Positions 43,602-52,028 of a stretch of DNA of 64,000 bases are shown piece after piece. The translations under genes were made by a program, and so were the position numbers. Numbering within the stretch: the stretch's first letter is position 1; every line of letters begins with the position of its first letter. The notes beneath the pieces were generated by a model. The model was not told where the DNA came from. It searched no databases and saw nothing but the letters and a program-made list of their open reading frames with translations. Origin of the DNA: Lachnospiraceae bacterium A4 (GTDB taxonomy: Bacteria > Bacillota > Clostridia > Lachnospirales > Lachnospiraceae); the NCBI GenBank assembly GCA_000403215.2, contig KE159527.1, forward strand, positions 258,114 through 322,113, in the 5' to 3' direction.

Positions 43602-43946
43602 GTGCTGGCTGTTCTGAATCTGACTGGTGAATGCCACAGTCTTTCCTATGACGCACTGACTGCCCATACAGCAATCGTGTTTACCAGATATATGCTGCTT
43701 GCTTTGGAGTAGCACAGGAATGAAGATCAGAGGACTCTGGGGGAGCTGTTCTTCTTTCTTGTAGATGAAATGGCGGATATAACATTCTCACATTCCCTTT
43801 GTATCCTGATGGAAGCAATGATGGCAAGTCTTCATGATATCCTGAAACTGAGCAATGAGCAGATAGCAGATTTTACTGCAGATTTTGAGAAGCGTTTACC
43901 AAAATATCTTCAAAAAGCATTACATCCAGCAGCAGTATCGGCATAA
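43602..43946 (+). pseudogene. DDE transposase C-terminal fragment with in-frame stop
   Basis: The frame reads L-T-G-E-C-H-S-L-S-Y-D-A-L-T-A-H-T-A-I-V-F-T-R-Y, then a TAG, then H-R-N-E-D-Q-R-T-L-G-E-L-F-F, and ends in F-E-K-R-L-P-K-Y-L-Q-K-A. The Y-D-A-x-T-A-H-T-x-x-V-F-T-R-Y-M and R-T-L-G-E-L-F pattern is the C-terminal end of IS4-type transposases found in Lachnospiraceae. The N-terminal part is absent. Confidence 0.6.
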
Positions 43947-44116
43947 ATACTGTTTTGTTAGCTGAAATATTGAATTTTCGAGGTACGAAGCCCATTTAAG
44001 ATATGGGAAGTCTTAGTAATTAATATACAAATTAGAATACTGATTATAGATATCCAGGAAATAGTATTTCGTTTCTTATTATGACTTCCTGTTCTCATTC
44101 AGTATCCCTCCTATCT

Positions 44117-45181
44117 CTACTTAATTAAAAGTCTTTCAACTGCTCCGAGCCTTCCACCACTCCTATTAACTGAATGCTCAAATTTAGATATCAAAGCACC
44201 TATTTCCATATTTGAACATTTATTAAGTGTACTTCTATCATAAATACCAGACATTACCGTAATATTGTCTTCAACTACATGGACAACTACTTTATTCACT
44301 GGTAGCAACGCCATTAAATCTCTAGCAACTCTAATCGAAATTGCAGCAATCAAGTTTTCAAAACTACTATTATTAACACCACCATCCAACAGATCATTTG
44401 CATTATGTGAAAACTCTACCTCTATATAACTTGGTTTATCCGTGCCAAATTCAAAGTTTCCGCTGTATAATAACAAATCATCAACGGGTCTTAATTCTTC
44501 TATTGCTTTTAAATAAGCATCTATGTTTCCACTCAATATATCTGGAGCTATTTTTTTACAGAACTGCCAAACATCAGGATTTATTAATAACTCGTCAGCT
44601 GTAGCACCACCTAATATCTCTGTCCATTCGATGGTTGCATCACAATATCTATATATATTTTTAATATCTTCCTCTGTAAGATTTATTTTCTTGCTTTCAT
44701 CGACATTCCCAGGCTCCAAAGAATCCGAATAATCCCATGGTATTTCACTACTGTCTATATCTATAAGTTCTGAAAATGCACTTGTCCCACTAGAAGAAGT
44801 TGCCACTTCTCTCCTGTCTACACTTCGACTCGCCTCTGGAATATCAACATATTCAGACTCATTATCATATATTGAATCCATCGAAACGAGTTCATCATAT
44901 CTTTGCAAATCAGATTCTTCGGGTACCTTTTTTCTACCAAACAGACCATTGGTTGCTCTACTTGGTTGGGTACTCCTATTTTGTTTTTGTCCACCAATCT
45001 TTTTTGTATCTGTATAATAAATACCTGTTCCCGGAAGGCCAACGGTTGTTGTGACTCTACCACTGGTACTTATAGTTTTATGATATCCTTTTGTTCCAAG
45101 AGAGACACTCATCCCAGTTTTACTGAAATTCAACTTGACCCCTTTGCACAAGGATACACTTTTTCTGAATCGTAATCCCAT
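44117..45181 (-). CDS. DUF4236 domain protein, last gene of the phospho-signalling operon
   Basis: 354 residues from the ATG at 45181, 8 bases after ATGGAG; the frame extends 10 codons into the phosphatase gene. The N-terminal 60 residues are the DUF4236 pattern: G-L-R-F-R-K-S-V-S-L-C-K-G-V-K-L-N-F-S-K-T-G, then T-V-G-L-P-G-T-G-I-Y-Y. An acidic Ser-rich linker follows, then a C-terminal domain of about 200 residues (E-W-T-E-I-L-G-G-A-T-A-D-E-L) that I do not recognise. DUF4236 proteins are often found with phage-related and conflict genes. The operon has 2 bases between this gene and PP2C. Role unknown; substrate or effector is possible. Confidence 0.8.
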   Translation of the reverse strand: MGLRFRKSVSLCKGVKLNFSKTGMSVSLGTKGYHKTISTSGRVTTTVGLPGTGIYYTDTKKIGGQKQNRSTQPSRATNGLFGRKKVPEESDLQRYDELVSMDSIYDNESEYVDIPEASRSVDRREVATSSSGTSAFSELIDIDSSEIPWDYSDSLEPGNVDESKKINLTEEDIKNIYRYCDATIEWTEILGGATADELLINPDVWQFCKKIAPDILSGNIDAYLKAIEELRPVDDLLLYSGNFEFGTDKPSYIEVEFSHNANDLLDGGVNNSSFENLIAAISIRVARDLMALLPVNKVVVHVVEDNITVMSGIYDRSTLNKCSNMEIGALISKFEHSVNRSGGRLGAVERLLIK

Positions 45182-45183
45182 TC

Positions 45184-45927
45184 TTATCTCTCCATTATCA
45201 ATACTGAACAATCATCGCTGGATCCAAGTTCTTGAGCCTTTTTCCATAGTTTAACTACTCGTTCTTTTATTGGTATAGGTTCACACAGTATTTCTTCAAA
45301 AGTATCTATATCAACGTAATCATGTATTCCATCTGATGTCATAATCAATGTATTTGGAATAGACTCCATTAAAATTGTTTCTACAGATAACATTTTAAGC
45401 AAATCATTGTCCCCTCCACCAAAACACGAAATAATCTCGCTTTTATTACACATTTCAGCAGCTTCGTAATTTCCTTGACGAATCAACCATTGATATGTTG
45501 TGTGGTCAGATGTTAACTGTTTTAAATAGTTTCCTTGCAACGCATATAATCTGGTGTTGCCAGAATGAGCTATTTTCAAGCCTTCATTACAAAAAAATAC
45601 GCCTGTAAATGTAGTTGCCATTTGTTCTTTTCCGGCTATTTTTTGTGCATTGTCTATCAAGCTTATGTTTGCATCTTTCAATAACAACTCTAAAGCGGCC
45701 TCATCATCTGTTTTCTCATAATTACACTGTATATAGTCCAACAAATAAGTACTAGCTTCATGCCCTCCGGCATTACCTCCTACTCCATCGGCAACTGCAA
45801 ACCATGAACTCTCAATTTTTTCAAATACAATAACCGCATCTTGTGAGATAATATTTTCTCCATTAAAAACACTATCATCGCATATTTCTTTTCCAATACC
45901 TGTTTTTACAAGCGCAGTAACTATCAC
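45184..45927 (-). CDS. PP2C-family Ser/Thr protein phosphatase
   Basis: Removes phosphate from Ser/Thr using two metal ions. About 247 residues from the GTG at 45927; an alternative TTG at 45951 overlaps the AAA gene. Metal-binding motifs are C-D-D-S-V, F-A-V-A-D-G-V-G-G-N-A-G-G, M-T-S-D-G-I-H-D-Y and G-S-S-D-D-C-S-V. No membrane segment. It is in one operon with the kinase (50340-52025) and FHA protein (48399-49025), so it most likely reverses that kinase. Confidence 0.92.
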   Translation of the reverse strand: MIVTALVKTGIGKEICDDSVFNGENIISQDAVIVFEKIESSWFAVADGVGGNAGGHEASTYLLDYIQCNYEKTDDEAALELLLKDANISLIDNAQKIAGKEQMATTFTGVFFCNEGLKIAHSGNTRLYALQGNYLKQLTSDHTTYQWLIRQGNYEAAEMCNKSEIISCFGGGDNDLLKMLSVETILMESIPNTLIMTSDGIHDYVDIDTFEEILCEPIPIKERVVKLWKKAQELGSSDDCSVLIMER

Positions 45928-45935
45928 GAAATCAC

Positions 45936-47801
45936 CTATCTCTCCGAGCAAACAAGTGAGTATGGCATTTTTTCAGCATTAATTTGCTCAATTACTATTT
46001 CCTTATCTCCAAAAATCTCATTATCAAACATATATCTAGAAAGAGGATTAATGAACAAGCTCTCAACAATGTTACCTATTCCTCTACCACCATTTTCAAG
46101 ATTTCCAAGAGCTGCATCTTCCAATGTTTTCATTGCAGAATCTGAAATAGAAATTTTAATGTTCTTTTCAGACTGTACATTCTTAACAATCTTATCTATT
46201 TGAGCCGCCAAGATGGATTTTGCAACATCTGGTCTAATAAAATCAAAAACAACTATATTCTCACCAATTCTATTAAGAATTTCTGGTCTGCCTAACTGAA
46301 GCTTAAAATAATCTTCGATACCCTTTCTCACATTTTTCTGCACTTCTTCATAAGGCATATCTGGATTAACTCTTTGGACTCTTTCGCCCATATTATTGGT
46401 CGAATATATTCCTAAGTTGCTTGTGAAAATTATTATTGTTTCTGAAAAATAAACTGTATTACCTTGACCATCCGTCATTCTTCCATCCTCCAATATCTGA
46501 AGAAATTTGTCTAAAATTGACGGATGAGCCTTCTCAATCTCATCAAACAACAAAATTGAAAAAGGATTATTCTTTACCGCATTTGTAAGCTGTCCACCCG
46601 CTTCGTAACCCACATATCCAGGAGGCGCTCCTAATAACTTTTGATCACTGTGTGACTGACCATACTCACTCATATCAAAACGAATGCAATTATGTTCATC
46701 ACCAAACAATTTTTCAGCCAATGTTTTTGCTGTTTCTGTTTTACCCGTACCTGTTGGTCCCGCAAAAAACAACACTCCTTTGGGCTTACCAGAAGATTGC
46801 ATCCCAGACATTCCAGTCATAGCTCTCTTTATTACATCTAATGTTTTTGTTAATGCTATTTCCTGTCCTTTTACTCTTTTTTCGAAGTCAGCATGAGCAT
46901 TCTGCATTTCTTGATATTTGAGTGTATTCCATGGATTCTCTTTAATTCCAAACTTATACAAATCTACAACATCACACATATTTTTGATGTGAATTTGCTG
47001 ATTTTTTGATAATCTTCGTAATCCATTTAGTTCAGTAAAAGTGAATCCTTCTGTTAATGCGACAAATTTATCTTGTATTTTTTCAAGTTCGTCTGGATGT
47101 TCTTGATAGTAAGCATTTTCTTCTACAAAGATATCACTTGCAAAAAAGCTAGGGAAATTGGCTCCTTTAACTAAAGCCTCACGTTCCTCCTTTGATGGAG
47201 TTTTCAGCAAAATCGTTTTTACATTTGGATTGTCCAAATAAAACCAAGCTGGCAAATCGTTAATCTTATTAACAAGAAGTATCACAACATTTTTTAGTAT
47301 TCCATTTTGGGTTCTGACATCTTTTCCTTCAATAGAGGCCTGTAATAAAATTGTAAAACTATCAATTTCCGACTGCTCCATATTACTAGGAGACGCAATA
47401 TATCTAGATGCAAAATCCATTACCACAGCTGTAGCTTCATTTGCTTGTGAGATAGCTTGCTTAACAATATTTGAAGCCGTGCCATTTCGTCCCTTAAAAT
47501 CGGCCCTTATATGTTGATCCTCAAGACTCCCTCCAACCAGTTTTGCAAAATTTTGAATATAGCCATCCTCACAATTGTTGTAGAATCCTCTTATGCTATC
47601 GTAAAATGCAATATTTTGATATCCAGCATCCTTAAAATAATAATGAAGATATTCAACAAGCCTTAATATGCTACCTTTTTGAACACTTCCATCTGTTGGA
47701 TATTGGTATTTATCCAACACATTTCCTTCAAGAATGATTATAGGTTTAATCTTATCAAAGATTTCTAATTCCCTATGCCACTTCGGAATAAAATCACCCA
47801 T
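45936..47801 (-). CDS. ClpB-like AAA+ ATPase with a degenerate N-terminal ATPase-like domain
   Basis: 621 residues. The C-terminal AAA_2 module has Walker A G-P-T-G-T-G-K-T at 348-355, the pore-type loop G-Y-V-G-Y-E near 395-400, Walker B I-L-L-F-D-E at 416-421, and sensor T-S-N-L-G, followed by a ClpB-type small domain (G-R-P-E-I-L-N-R-I-G). Residues 1-300 look like an AAA fold (I-I-I-L-E-G-N, A-V-V-M-D-F, V-V-I-L-L-V-N-K) but lack a P-loop. It differs from ClpB/ClpC in lacking the N-domain and a ClpP-binding loop. It overlaps the radical-SAM gene by 8 bases. Likely an unfoldase/remodeller acting on an operon partner. Confidence 0.88.
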   Translation of the reverse strand: MGDFIPKWHRELEIFDKIKPIIILEGNVLDKYQYPTDGSVQKGSILRLVEYLHYYFKDAGYQNIAFYDSIRGFYNNCEDGYIQNFAKLVGGSLEDQHIRADFKGRNGTASNIVKQAISQANEATAVVMDFASRYIASPSNMEQSEIDSFTILLQASIEGKDVRTQNGILKNVVILLVNKINDLPAWFYLDNPNVKTILLKTPSKEEREALVKGANFPSFFASDIFVEENAYYQEHPDELEKIQDKFVALTEGFTFTELNGLRRLSKNQQIHIKNMCDVVDLYKFGIKENPWNTLKYQEMQNAHADFEKRVKGQEIALTKTLDVIKRAMTGMSGMQSSGKPKGVLFFAGPTGTGKTETAKTLAEKLFGDEHNCIRFDMSEYGQSHSDQKLLGAPPGYVGYEAGGQLTNAVKNNPFSILLFDEIEKAHPSILDKFLQILEDGRMTDGQGNTVYFSETIIIFTSNLGIYSTNNMGERVQRVNPDMPYEEVQKNVRKGIEDYFKLQLGRPEILNRIGENIVVFDFIRPDVAKSILAAQIDKIVKNVQSEKNIKISISDSAMKTLEDAALGNLENGGRGIGNIVESLFINPLSRYMFDNEIFGDKEIVIEQINAEKMPYSLVCSER

Positions 47802-48408
47802 TGTTTGTCTCCTCCAATCCCATTTTATTCATCAAATCATTTAGTTCCTGTTCGTATCCCCGTCTATGAATTCCCACAGAAATCACACCGTCAGTTGTTG
47901 TAAAATTTTGTATCTCATTCTCTCCATTTATAAGATAGTTATCATACATATCCTTATAACTTTGGTTTAATACAATGATATTTTGGTTAGTTGAACCTTT
48001 CATAAAACAGTTCTCATTTTTTTCTTCGATGTATTCCCCATCGATTAAAACTGCTATTTTTTCTAAAATAGAATGATGTTTATCATTCAAATAATCAAAT
48101 TTGTAACCCGAATATATAATTATGTCTTGAGTAATTGTGGATAAATAATTTACTAACTTTTCCAAATCTTCTGCCTGTTCAAAAGGATCTCCACCTGTAA
48201 TTGTAAACCCATCAACCTTATGATGTTCTGTTATTCTTTCAATTAACTTAATAACATTTTCTAAAGAGACCTTGTACCTATCCTGTAATTCCCACAATTC
48301 CGGATTACTACAACCTTTACAAAAATGAGTACACCCATTGAACCAAATACCTACACGGTTGCCCGGACCTAAAACTTTTACTGGATACAACAATCTTGCT
48401 ACGTACAT
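47794..48408 (-). CDS. radical-SAM activase-like protein (NrdG/PflA-type)
   Basis: 204 residues. The [4Fe-4S] motif C-T-H-F-C-K-G-C (C-x3-C-x2-C) follows G-I-W-F-N-G, and the SAM-binding G-G-D-P-F-E-Q-A is in place. This is the short radical-SAM form typical of anaerobic ribonucleotide-reductase or glycyl-radical activases. No glycyl-radical enzyme is nearby. A C-terminal tail beyond the usual NrdG end (G-V-I-S-V-G-I-H-R-R-G-Y-E-Q-E-L) may bind a partner. It overlaps the FHA gene by 10 bases and the AAA gene by 8, so production of the three is tightly coupled. Target unknown; perhaps it modifies a protein of the same system. Confidence 0.88.
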   Translation of the reverse strand: MYVARLLYPVKVLGPGNRVGIWFNGCTHFCKGCSNPELWELQDRYKVSLENVIKLIERITEHHKVDGFTITGGDPFEQAEDLEKLVNYLSTITQDIIIYSGYKFDYLNDKHHSILEKIAVLIDGEYIEEKNENCFMKGSTNQNIIVLNQSYKDMYDNYLINGENEIQNFTTTDGVISVGIHRRGYEQELNDLMNKMGLEETNNG

Positions 48409-49025
48409 GAACCAATTCTAATCACAAAATATGCAGCCTCATTTTGACGTTGTCCATTTTGTGAATTACCTCCTAATCCTATTTCATCTCCATCTTTTAA
48501 CTCTTTAGGATTATCATCTTCTATTTTTACATTGTTAATATATGTATAATTTGTTTTGCTAAAGTTGAAAACATACAACTTTCCATCTATAATTTTGAAT
48601 TCCGCATGTCTTCTACTGACATATGACTTATCTCCCAAATAATCCTGAAGTTCATTCTCACGTCCAACAACGGTTGATTCAGAGACGAATTCATAAGCAA
48701 AAGATCCATCCAAACTAGAAATAATAAATTTGTTTGTTTCTTCTGTTTCCGCCTCATCTGGTGACGGAACAACCATCGAAATATCCTCTCCGCAGCTTTG
48801 ACATTTTCTACTTTGTACAGGATTCTTAAAACCACAATCACACAGACGAATCATCTTAGCTGTAGAAGAAGAAACATTTTCTTTTGAATTCTGTTCAGAT
48901 TGCGCTTTTTCTGTGTCTTCATCTAAAACACGTGTGCTTGATAAATCAGTTTCACACTTCGAACATTCCAACATATATGGTTCATTATGTTCTCCACACA
49001 CAGGACATATTTTATACTTTGCCAT
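48399..49025 (-). CDS. FHA-domain protein with two zinc ribbons
   Basis: 208 residues. Two zinc-ribbon-like Cys sets come first (C-P-V-C-G...C-S-K-C and C-D-C-G...C-Q-S-C), then an FHA domain: S-T-V-V-G-R-E, V-S-R-R-H-A-E-F-K-I and Y-I-N-N-V-K-I. The G-R, S-R-R-H and N residues that read phosphothreonine are all present. FHA domains bind pThr peptides, so this protein is the natural reader of the kinase two genes upstream. Cytoplasmic, no membrane segment. Confidence 0.92.
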   Translation of the reverse strand: MAKYKICPVCGEHNEPYMLECSKCETDLSSTRVLDEDTEKAQSEQNSKENVSSSTAKMIRLCDCGFKNPVQSRKCQSCGEDISMVVPSPDEAETEETNKFIISSLDGSFAYEFVSESTVVGRENELQDYLGDKSYVSRRHAEFKIIDGKLYVFNFSKTNYTYINNVKIEDDNPKELKDGDEIGLGGNSQNGQRQNEAAYFVIRIGSCT

Positions 49026-49031
49026 ATCTTA

Positions 49032-50327
49032 TCATTCGTCCTTTCTTAAATATCCTTGGGTAGCAGTTGACTTATGAGTTTTTTTAGCCTCATAGCTTAC
49101 CACATCCTCTTTCATACAATAGTCTGAAGTGTTTATTATTTGGGCAAATTGTGCTTCGGGTGGCAAAATAGACACACGATGACTTACTATACCCATTGCC
49201 CTCAGTTTTTCTTCAATTTTTAAATAGTCATCGCAAAACGAAACCATATCTTGTGCCAAACTTTGGCATTCAGCTTCACTTGGAATTCTGTCCTGATCAT
49301 CTAATCCACCTAATTCCATAGTAATCTGTCCTTCATCGCTATACGTAACATTTACAGCAGTACCTTCATCGAACAGGTACAATTCATTTGTAAATCTTCG
49401 GCCATCCTTTCTAACAACTTCACGATTGCCAATGACCTTGTATCCCATTTCCTGCATTGCTTTATCAACACATTCACTTATGTACTCTTGTTCTTCTTTT
49501 CTTTGAATTATTTTTTGCATATCCTGAATTTCTTTTTCTAATTCTTCAATGCTCTCTAAAGAAAAGGAAAACTGCTTTTTAGGAACACCCAATTCACCAA
49601 CTAGCACTTCATACTCTGCACATAATTCTTCAAACCTCGCTCCATACTCTAAAAATAGGGAATTATACGCTTGGCACTCTTTCAAAAACGGTATAATTGA
49701 CATTGCATAATAATTCTCTATAAAATCTATACTATCTATTTCAGCAGCCTTTTCCTTTAGTACTATGAACTTAGCTCTTAATTCATTAGAAATTTGAAAT
49801 CCTCTAATTTCTTCCAATGCTGCATCAATTTTCGAAGTATAATCCGACATATTAACCGCTGGAAGTTCTTCCTCTATCCTTATAAATGAAATTGTGAATC
49901 CTTCAGAAATTGCAGCATTAATCTCTTCTCTGAATTCTTCATCTGCCTTTCTTAATTCGGATGACATTTTCACTTCGCCATCAGACAACACCTTCGTCAT
50001 TTCCTTTAATTTTTTATTTGTAGACTCCATCACAGACAATCCACTTTTTTCAGAAACAGTTCCGGCATCATTTAGGATTTGCATAGCCTTATTTCTTACC
50101 GATTCAAGAGTGTCTATTTCAAAAGTACTTTTTCCAGTTTCAGAAACTATTCTTCTGAATTGTGCAATTTCTGTATCAACCTTTGAAACTATCTCTTTCA
50201 ACCCAGCTACATTTTGCTTTAGCATAACCGTATTTTTTTGAATCTCTCGCTGAATTTGTCTCTGCTCCGCTAAAATCCTTCTCTGCTCGGGTGTCAATGT
50301 ATATCGAGAAGTTTTAGGACCACTCAT
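49032..50327 (-). CDS. coiled-coil protein with MSGPK...LTPEQRR N-terminus
   Basis: 431 residues; the start follows TAGGAGGGAAAAGAT. The first residues, M-S-G-P-K-T-S-R-Y-T-L-T-P-E-Q-R-R, form a distinctive motif I associate with proteins beside FHA/kinase genes in Clostridia (from memory, not checked). Residues about 25-280 are long coiled coils. The C-terminal 150 residues look globular (Y-K-V-I-G-N-R-E-V-V, D-E-G-Q-I-T-M-E-L-G-G-L) and unrecognised. T-S-R-Y-T in the N-terminus could be a kinase target. A scaffold role is suggested by position between the kinase and FHA genes. Confidence 0.8.
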   Translation of the reverse strand: MSGPKTSRYTLTPEQRRILAEQRQIQREIQKNTVMLKQNVAGLKEIVSKVDTEIAQFRRIVSETGKSTFEIDTLESVRNKAMQILNDAGTVSEKSGLSVMESTNKKLKEMTKVLSDGEVKMSSELRKADEEFREEINAAISEGFTISFIRIEEELPAVNMSDYTSKIDAALEEIRGFQISNELRAKFIVLKEKAAEIDSIDFIENYYAMSIIPFLKECQAYNSLFLEYGARFEELCAEYEVLVGELGVPKKQFSFSLESIEELEKEIQDMQKIIQRKEEQEYISECVDKAMQEMGYKVIGNREVVRKDGRRFTNELYLFDEGTAVNVTYSDEGQITMELGGLDDQDRIPSEAECQSLAQDMVSFCDDYLKIEEKLRAMGIVSHRVSILPPEAQFAQIINTSDYCMKEDVVSYEAKKTHKSTATQGYLRKDE

Positions 50328-50339
50328 ATCTTTTCCCTC

Positions 50340-52025
50340 CTAATTTAATACTTTCTGTCTCCATTGCTCTATTTCTTTTCTCTTACCTAGGGCAACAAGC
50401 CAACTCTCGAACTGACAATCTAAATTACCATCATAATCAACAAGACTATGACAGAGTTCTTGAAAATCATCAAAAGACTCATCTACCATTTTTTTCATAA
50501 ACTCGTTTAATTCACCAACTGTTCTAAAGTCCTTGTCTCCAATATGCATAAGTTTCTGGCCAGAAAGCATATATCCTGTCATATACAAGTTAATTCTTCT
50601 ATCGCGCCCGCTAGTATAGGCTCTAAATGATGATTCTAGACTTTCCACAGCTTTAAGCATCTGTGTATTTTTTGCATCAAACTGTCTAACATATGCAGAG
50701 AAAATAGAGTTATTAAAGATTTCTGTAACGTATGAATTTAAGCTTTTATCGTCTTTCCATAAATGTTCTAGCAAATCTCTCCCTAATGCTGGAAGACTCT
50801 GATACACTCGACCTTTCCAATAAAACTCTGTGGTTTTTGGATTCAAAGCGTACATTGTTGACCAAAAAATCATATCATCTTTTCCACTTTGTCTAGTTGC
50901 ATCCATTTCGGCCTTCCTACATATATTTTCAGCTGGTTTATCAAATCTTCCAAAATACTGTGAAAAGTTACCACGAAACAGTTGTTTCTTTCCATCATCC
51001 CAATTTTCAACAAGAGCTCGAACTAATTCTTCTCGTTTTATATACTTCTTTCCTTTGAACTCAAACGGAGGTATTTCCTTCCTATCAATACCTTCGCCGG
51101 GTATAGTTTGTTTAATACCACTGCACCATTTTTTTACTTCGTCATAGCCCCATCGTCTATTAGGATTCTCTTTGTTCTTACGATTAGTAATATCATAGTA
51201 TGTTAATGCAATTATGAGTTCCTTTAATTCTTGTGGCATATTTGATGGAAAAGGAATTCTTTGCACTGAAACATATTTTTCAATTTCTTCTTGTGGCATA
51301 TTATCATATGGTGTTTTTCCACAATATAATTCATAAATGGTTATACCCATAGAATAATAATCGGATTCACTCAAAAATAAATCTCTAAATGTTTCGGGTG
51401 CCGAGTACTGTGGAGTCATACCAGTTCTAGTAACAATTACCGTGCTACCCGATTCAACAGCTGAACTTATACCAAAGTCTATAATCGCTATGCTTTTTCC
51501 ACCTTCGGTAATCATAATATTTGAAGGTTTCAAATCTTTGTGAATGATTCCATTATCGTGCATAGCCTTAAGTCCATTATTTAAACAAGGGATTATCACA
51601 TTTTTTAATTGATCTAATTCTAGTTTCTTTCCTTGCAGGCTTCCTATTGGGTAATATGGCATTACTTCAACAGTTGTCCCATTCCACTCACCCATATCAC
51701 ATATTGGTGCGACATATGGGGAAGAAATATTCTTCAATTTTGCAATTACATCCGGCTTTATCGACATTTCTCTTCGATACACTTTTGCTACATACTTCTT
51801 ATTACCATGCTCACATATGTATAAATCTGCCTCTCCTGATTTAACTTGCATTTTTTCTTTGACCACATATTTTTCGCACAGAACTGTCCCCACAGAAATA
51901 TGTGTTCCAGAAACACTTCGATTAATTACAGTTGCATTGCCATTAGAGGGATTAACATTTCTATTAATCATAGTGACATTACTTCCAGATTTTATATTTT
52001 TATTTATTTCTGTTACATTTGCCAT
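50340..52025 (-). CDS. Ser/Thr protein kinase (Hanks type)
   Basis: 561 residues; the start follows GGAGGGATAATAA. The kinase core spans about residues 50-310: Lys in Y-V-A-K-V-Y, catalytic H-K-D-L-K-P-S-N, D-F-G-I-S-S and the activation-loop end Y-S-A-P-E-T. The Gly-rich loop is poor. Before it are three short repeats, N-V-T-E-I-N-K-N, N-V-T-M-I-N-R-N and N-A-T-V-I-N-R-S, which look like Thr phospho-sites for an FHA reader. The C-terminal 250 residues (Y-I-K-R-E-E-L-V-R-A-L) are an unknown helical domain. No PASTA or membrane segment, so cytoplasmic. It lies 3 bases after the helicase gene. Confidence 0.93.
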   Translation of the reverse strand: MANVTEINKNIKSGSNVTMINRNVNPSNGNATVINRSVSGTHISVGTVLCEKYVVKEKMQVKSGEADLYICEHGNKKYVAKVYRREMSIKPDVIAKLKNISSPYVAPICDMGEWNGTTVEVMPYYPIGSLQGKKLELDQLKNVIIPCLNNGLKAMHDNGIIHKDLKPSNIMITEGGKSIAIIDFGISSAVESGSTVIVTRTGMTPQYSAPETFRDLFLSESDYYSMGITIYELYCGKTPYDNMPQEEIEKYVSVQRIPFPSNMPQELKELIIALTYYDITNRKNKENPNRRWGYDEVKKWCSGIKQTIPGEGIDRKEIPPFEFKGKKYIKREELVRALVENWDDGKKQLFRGNFSQYFGRFDKPAENICRKAEMDATRQSGKDDMIFWSTMYALNPKTTEFYWKGRVYQSLPALGRDLLEHLWKDDKSLNSYVTEIFNNSIFSAYVRQFDAKNTQMLKAVESLESSFRAYTSGRDRRINLYMTGYMLSGQKLMHIGDKDFRTVGELNEFMKKMVDESFDDFQELCHSLVDYDGNLDCQFESWLVALGKRKEIEQWRQKVLN

Positions 52026-52028
52026 TTA

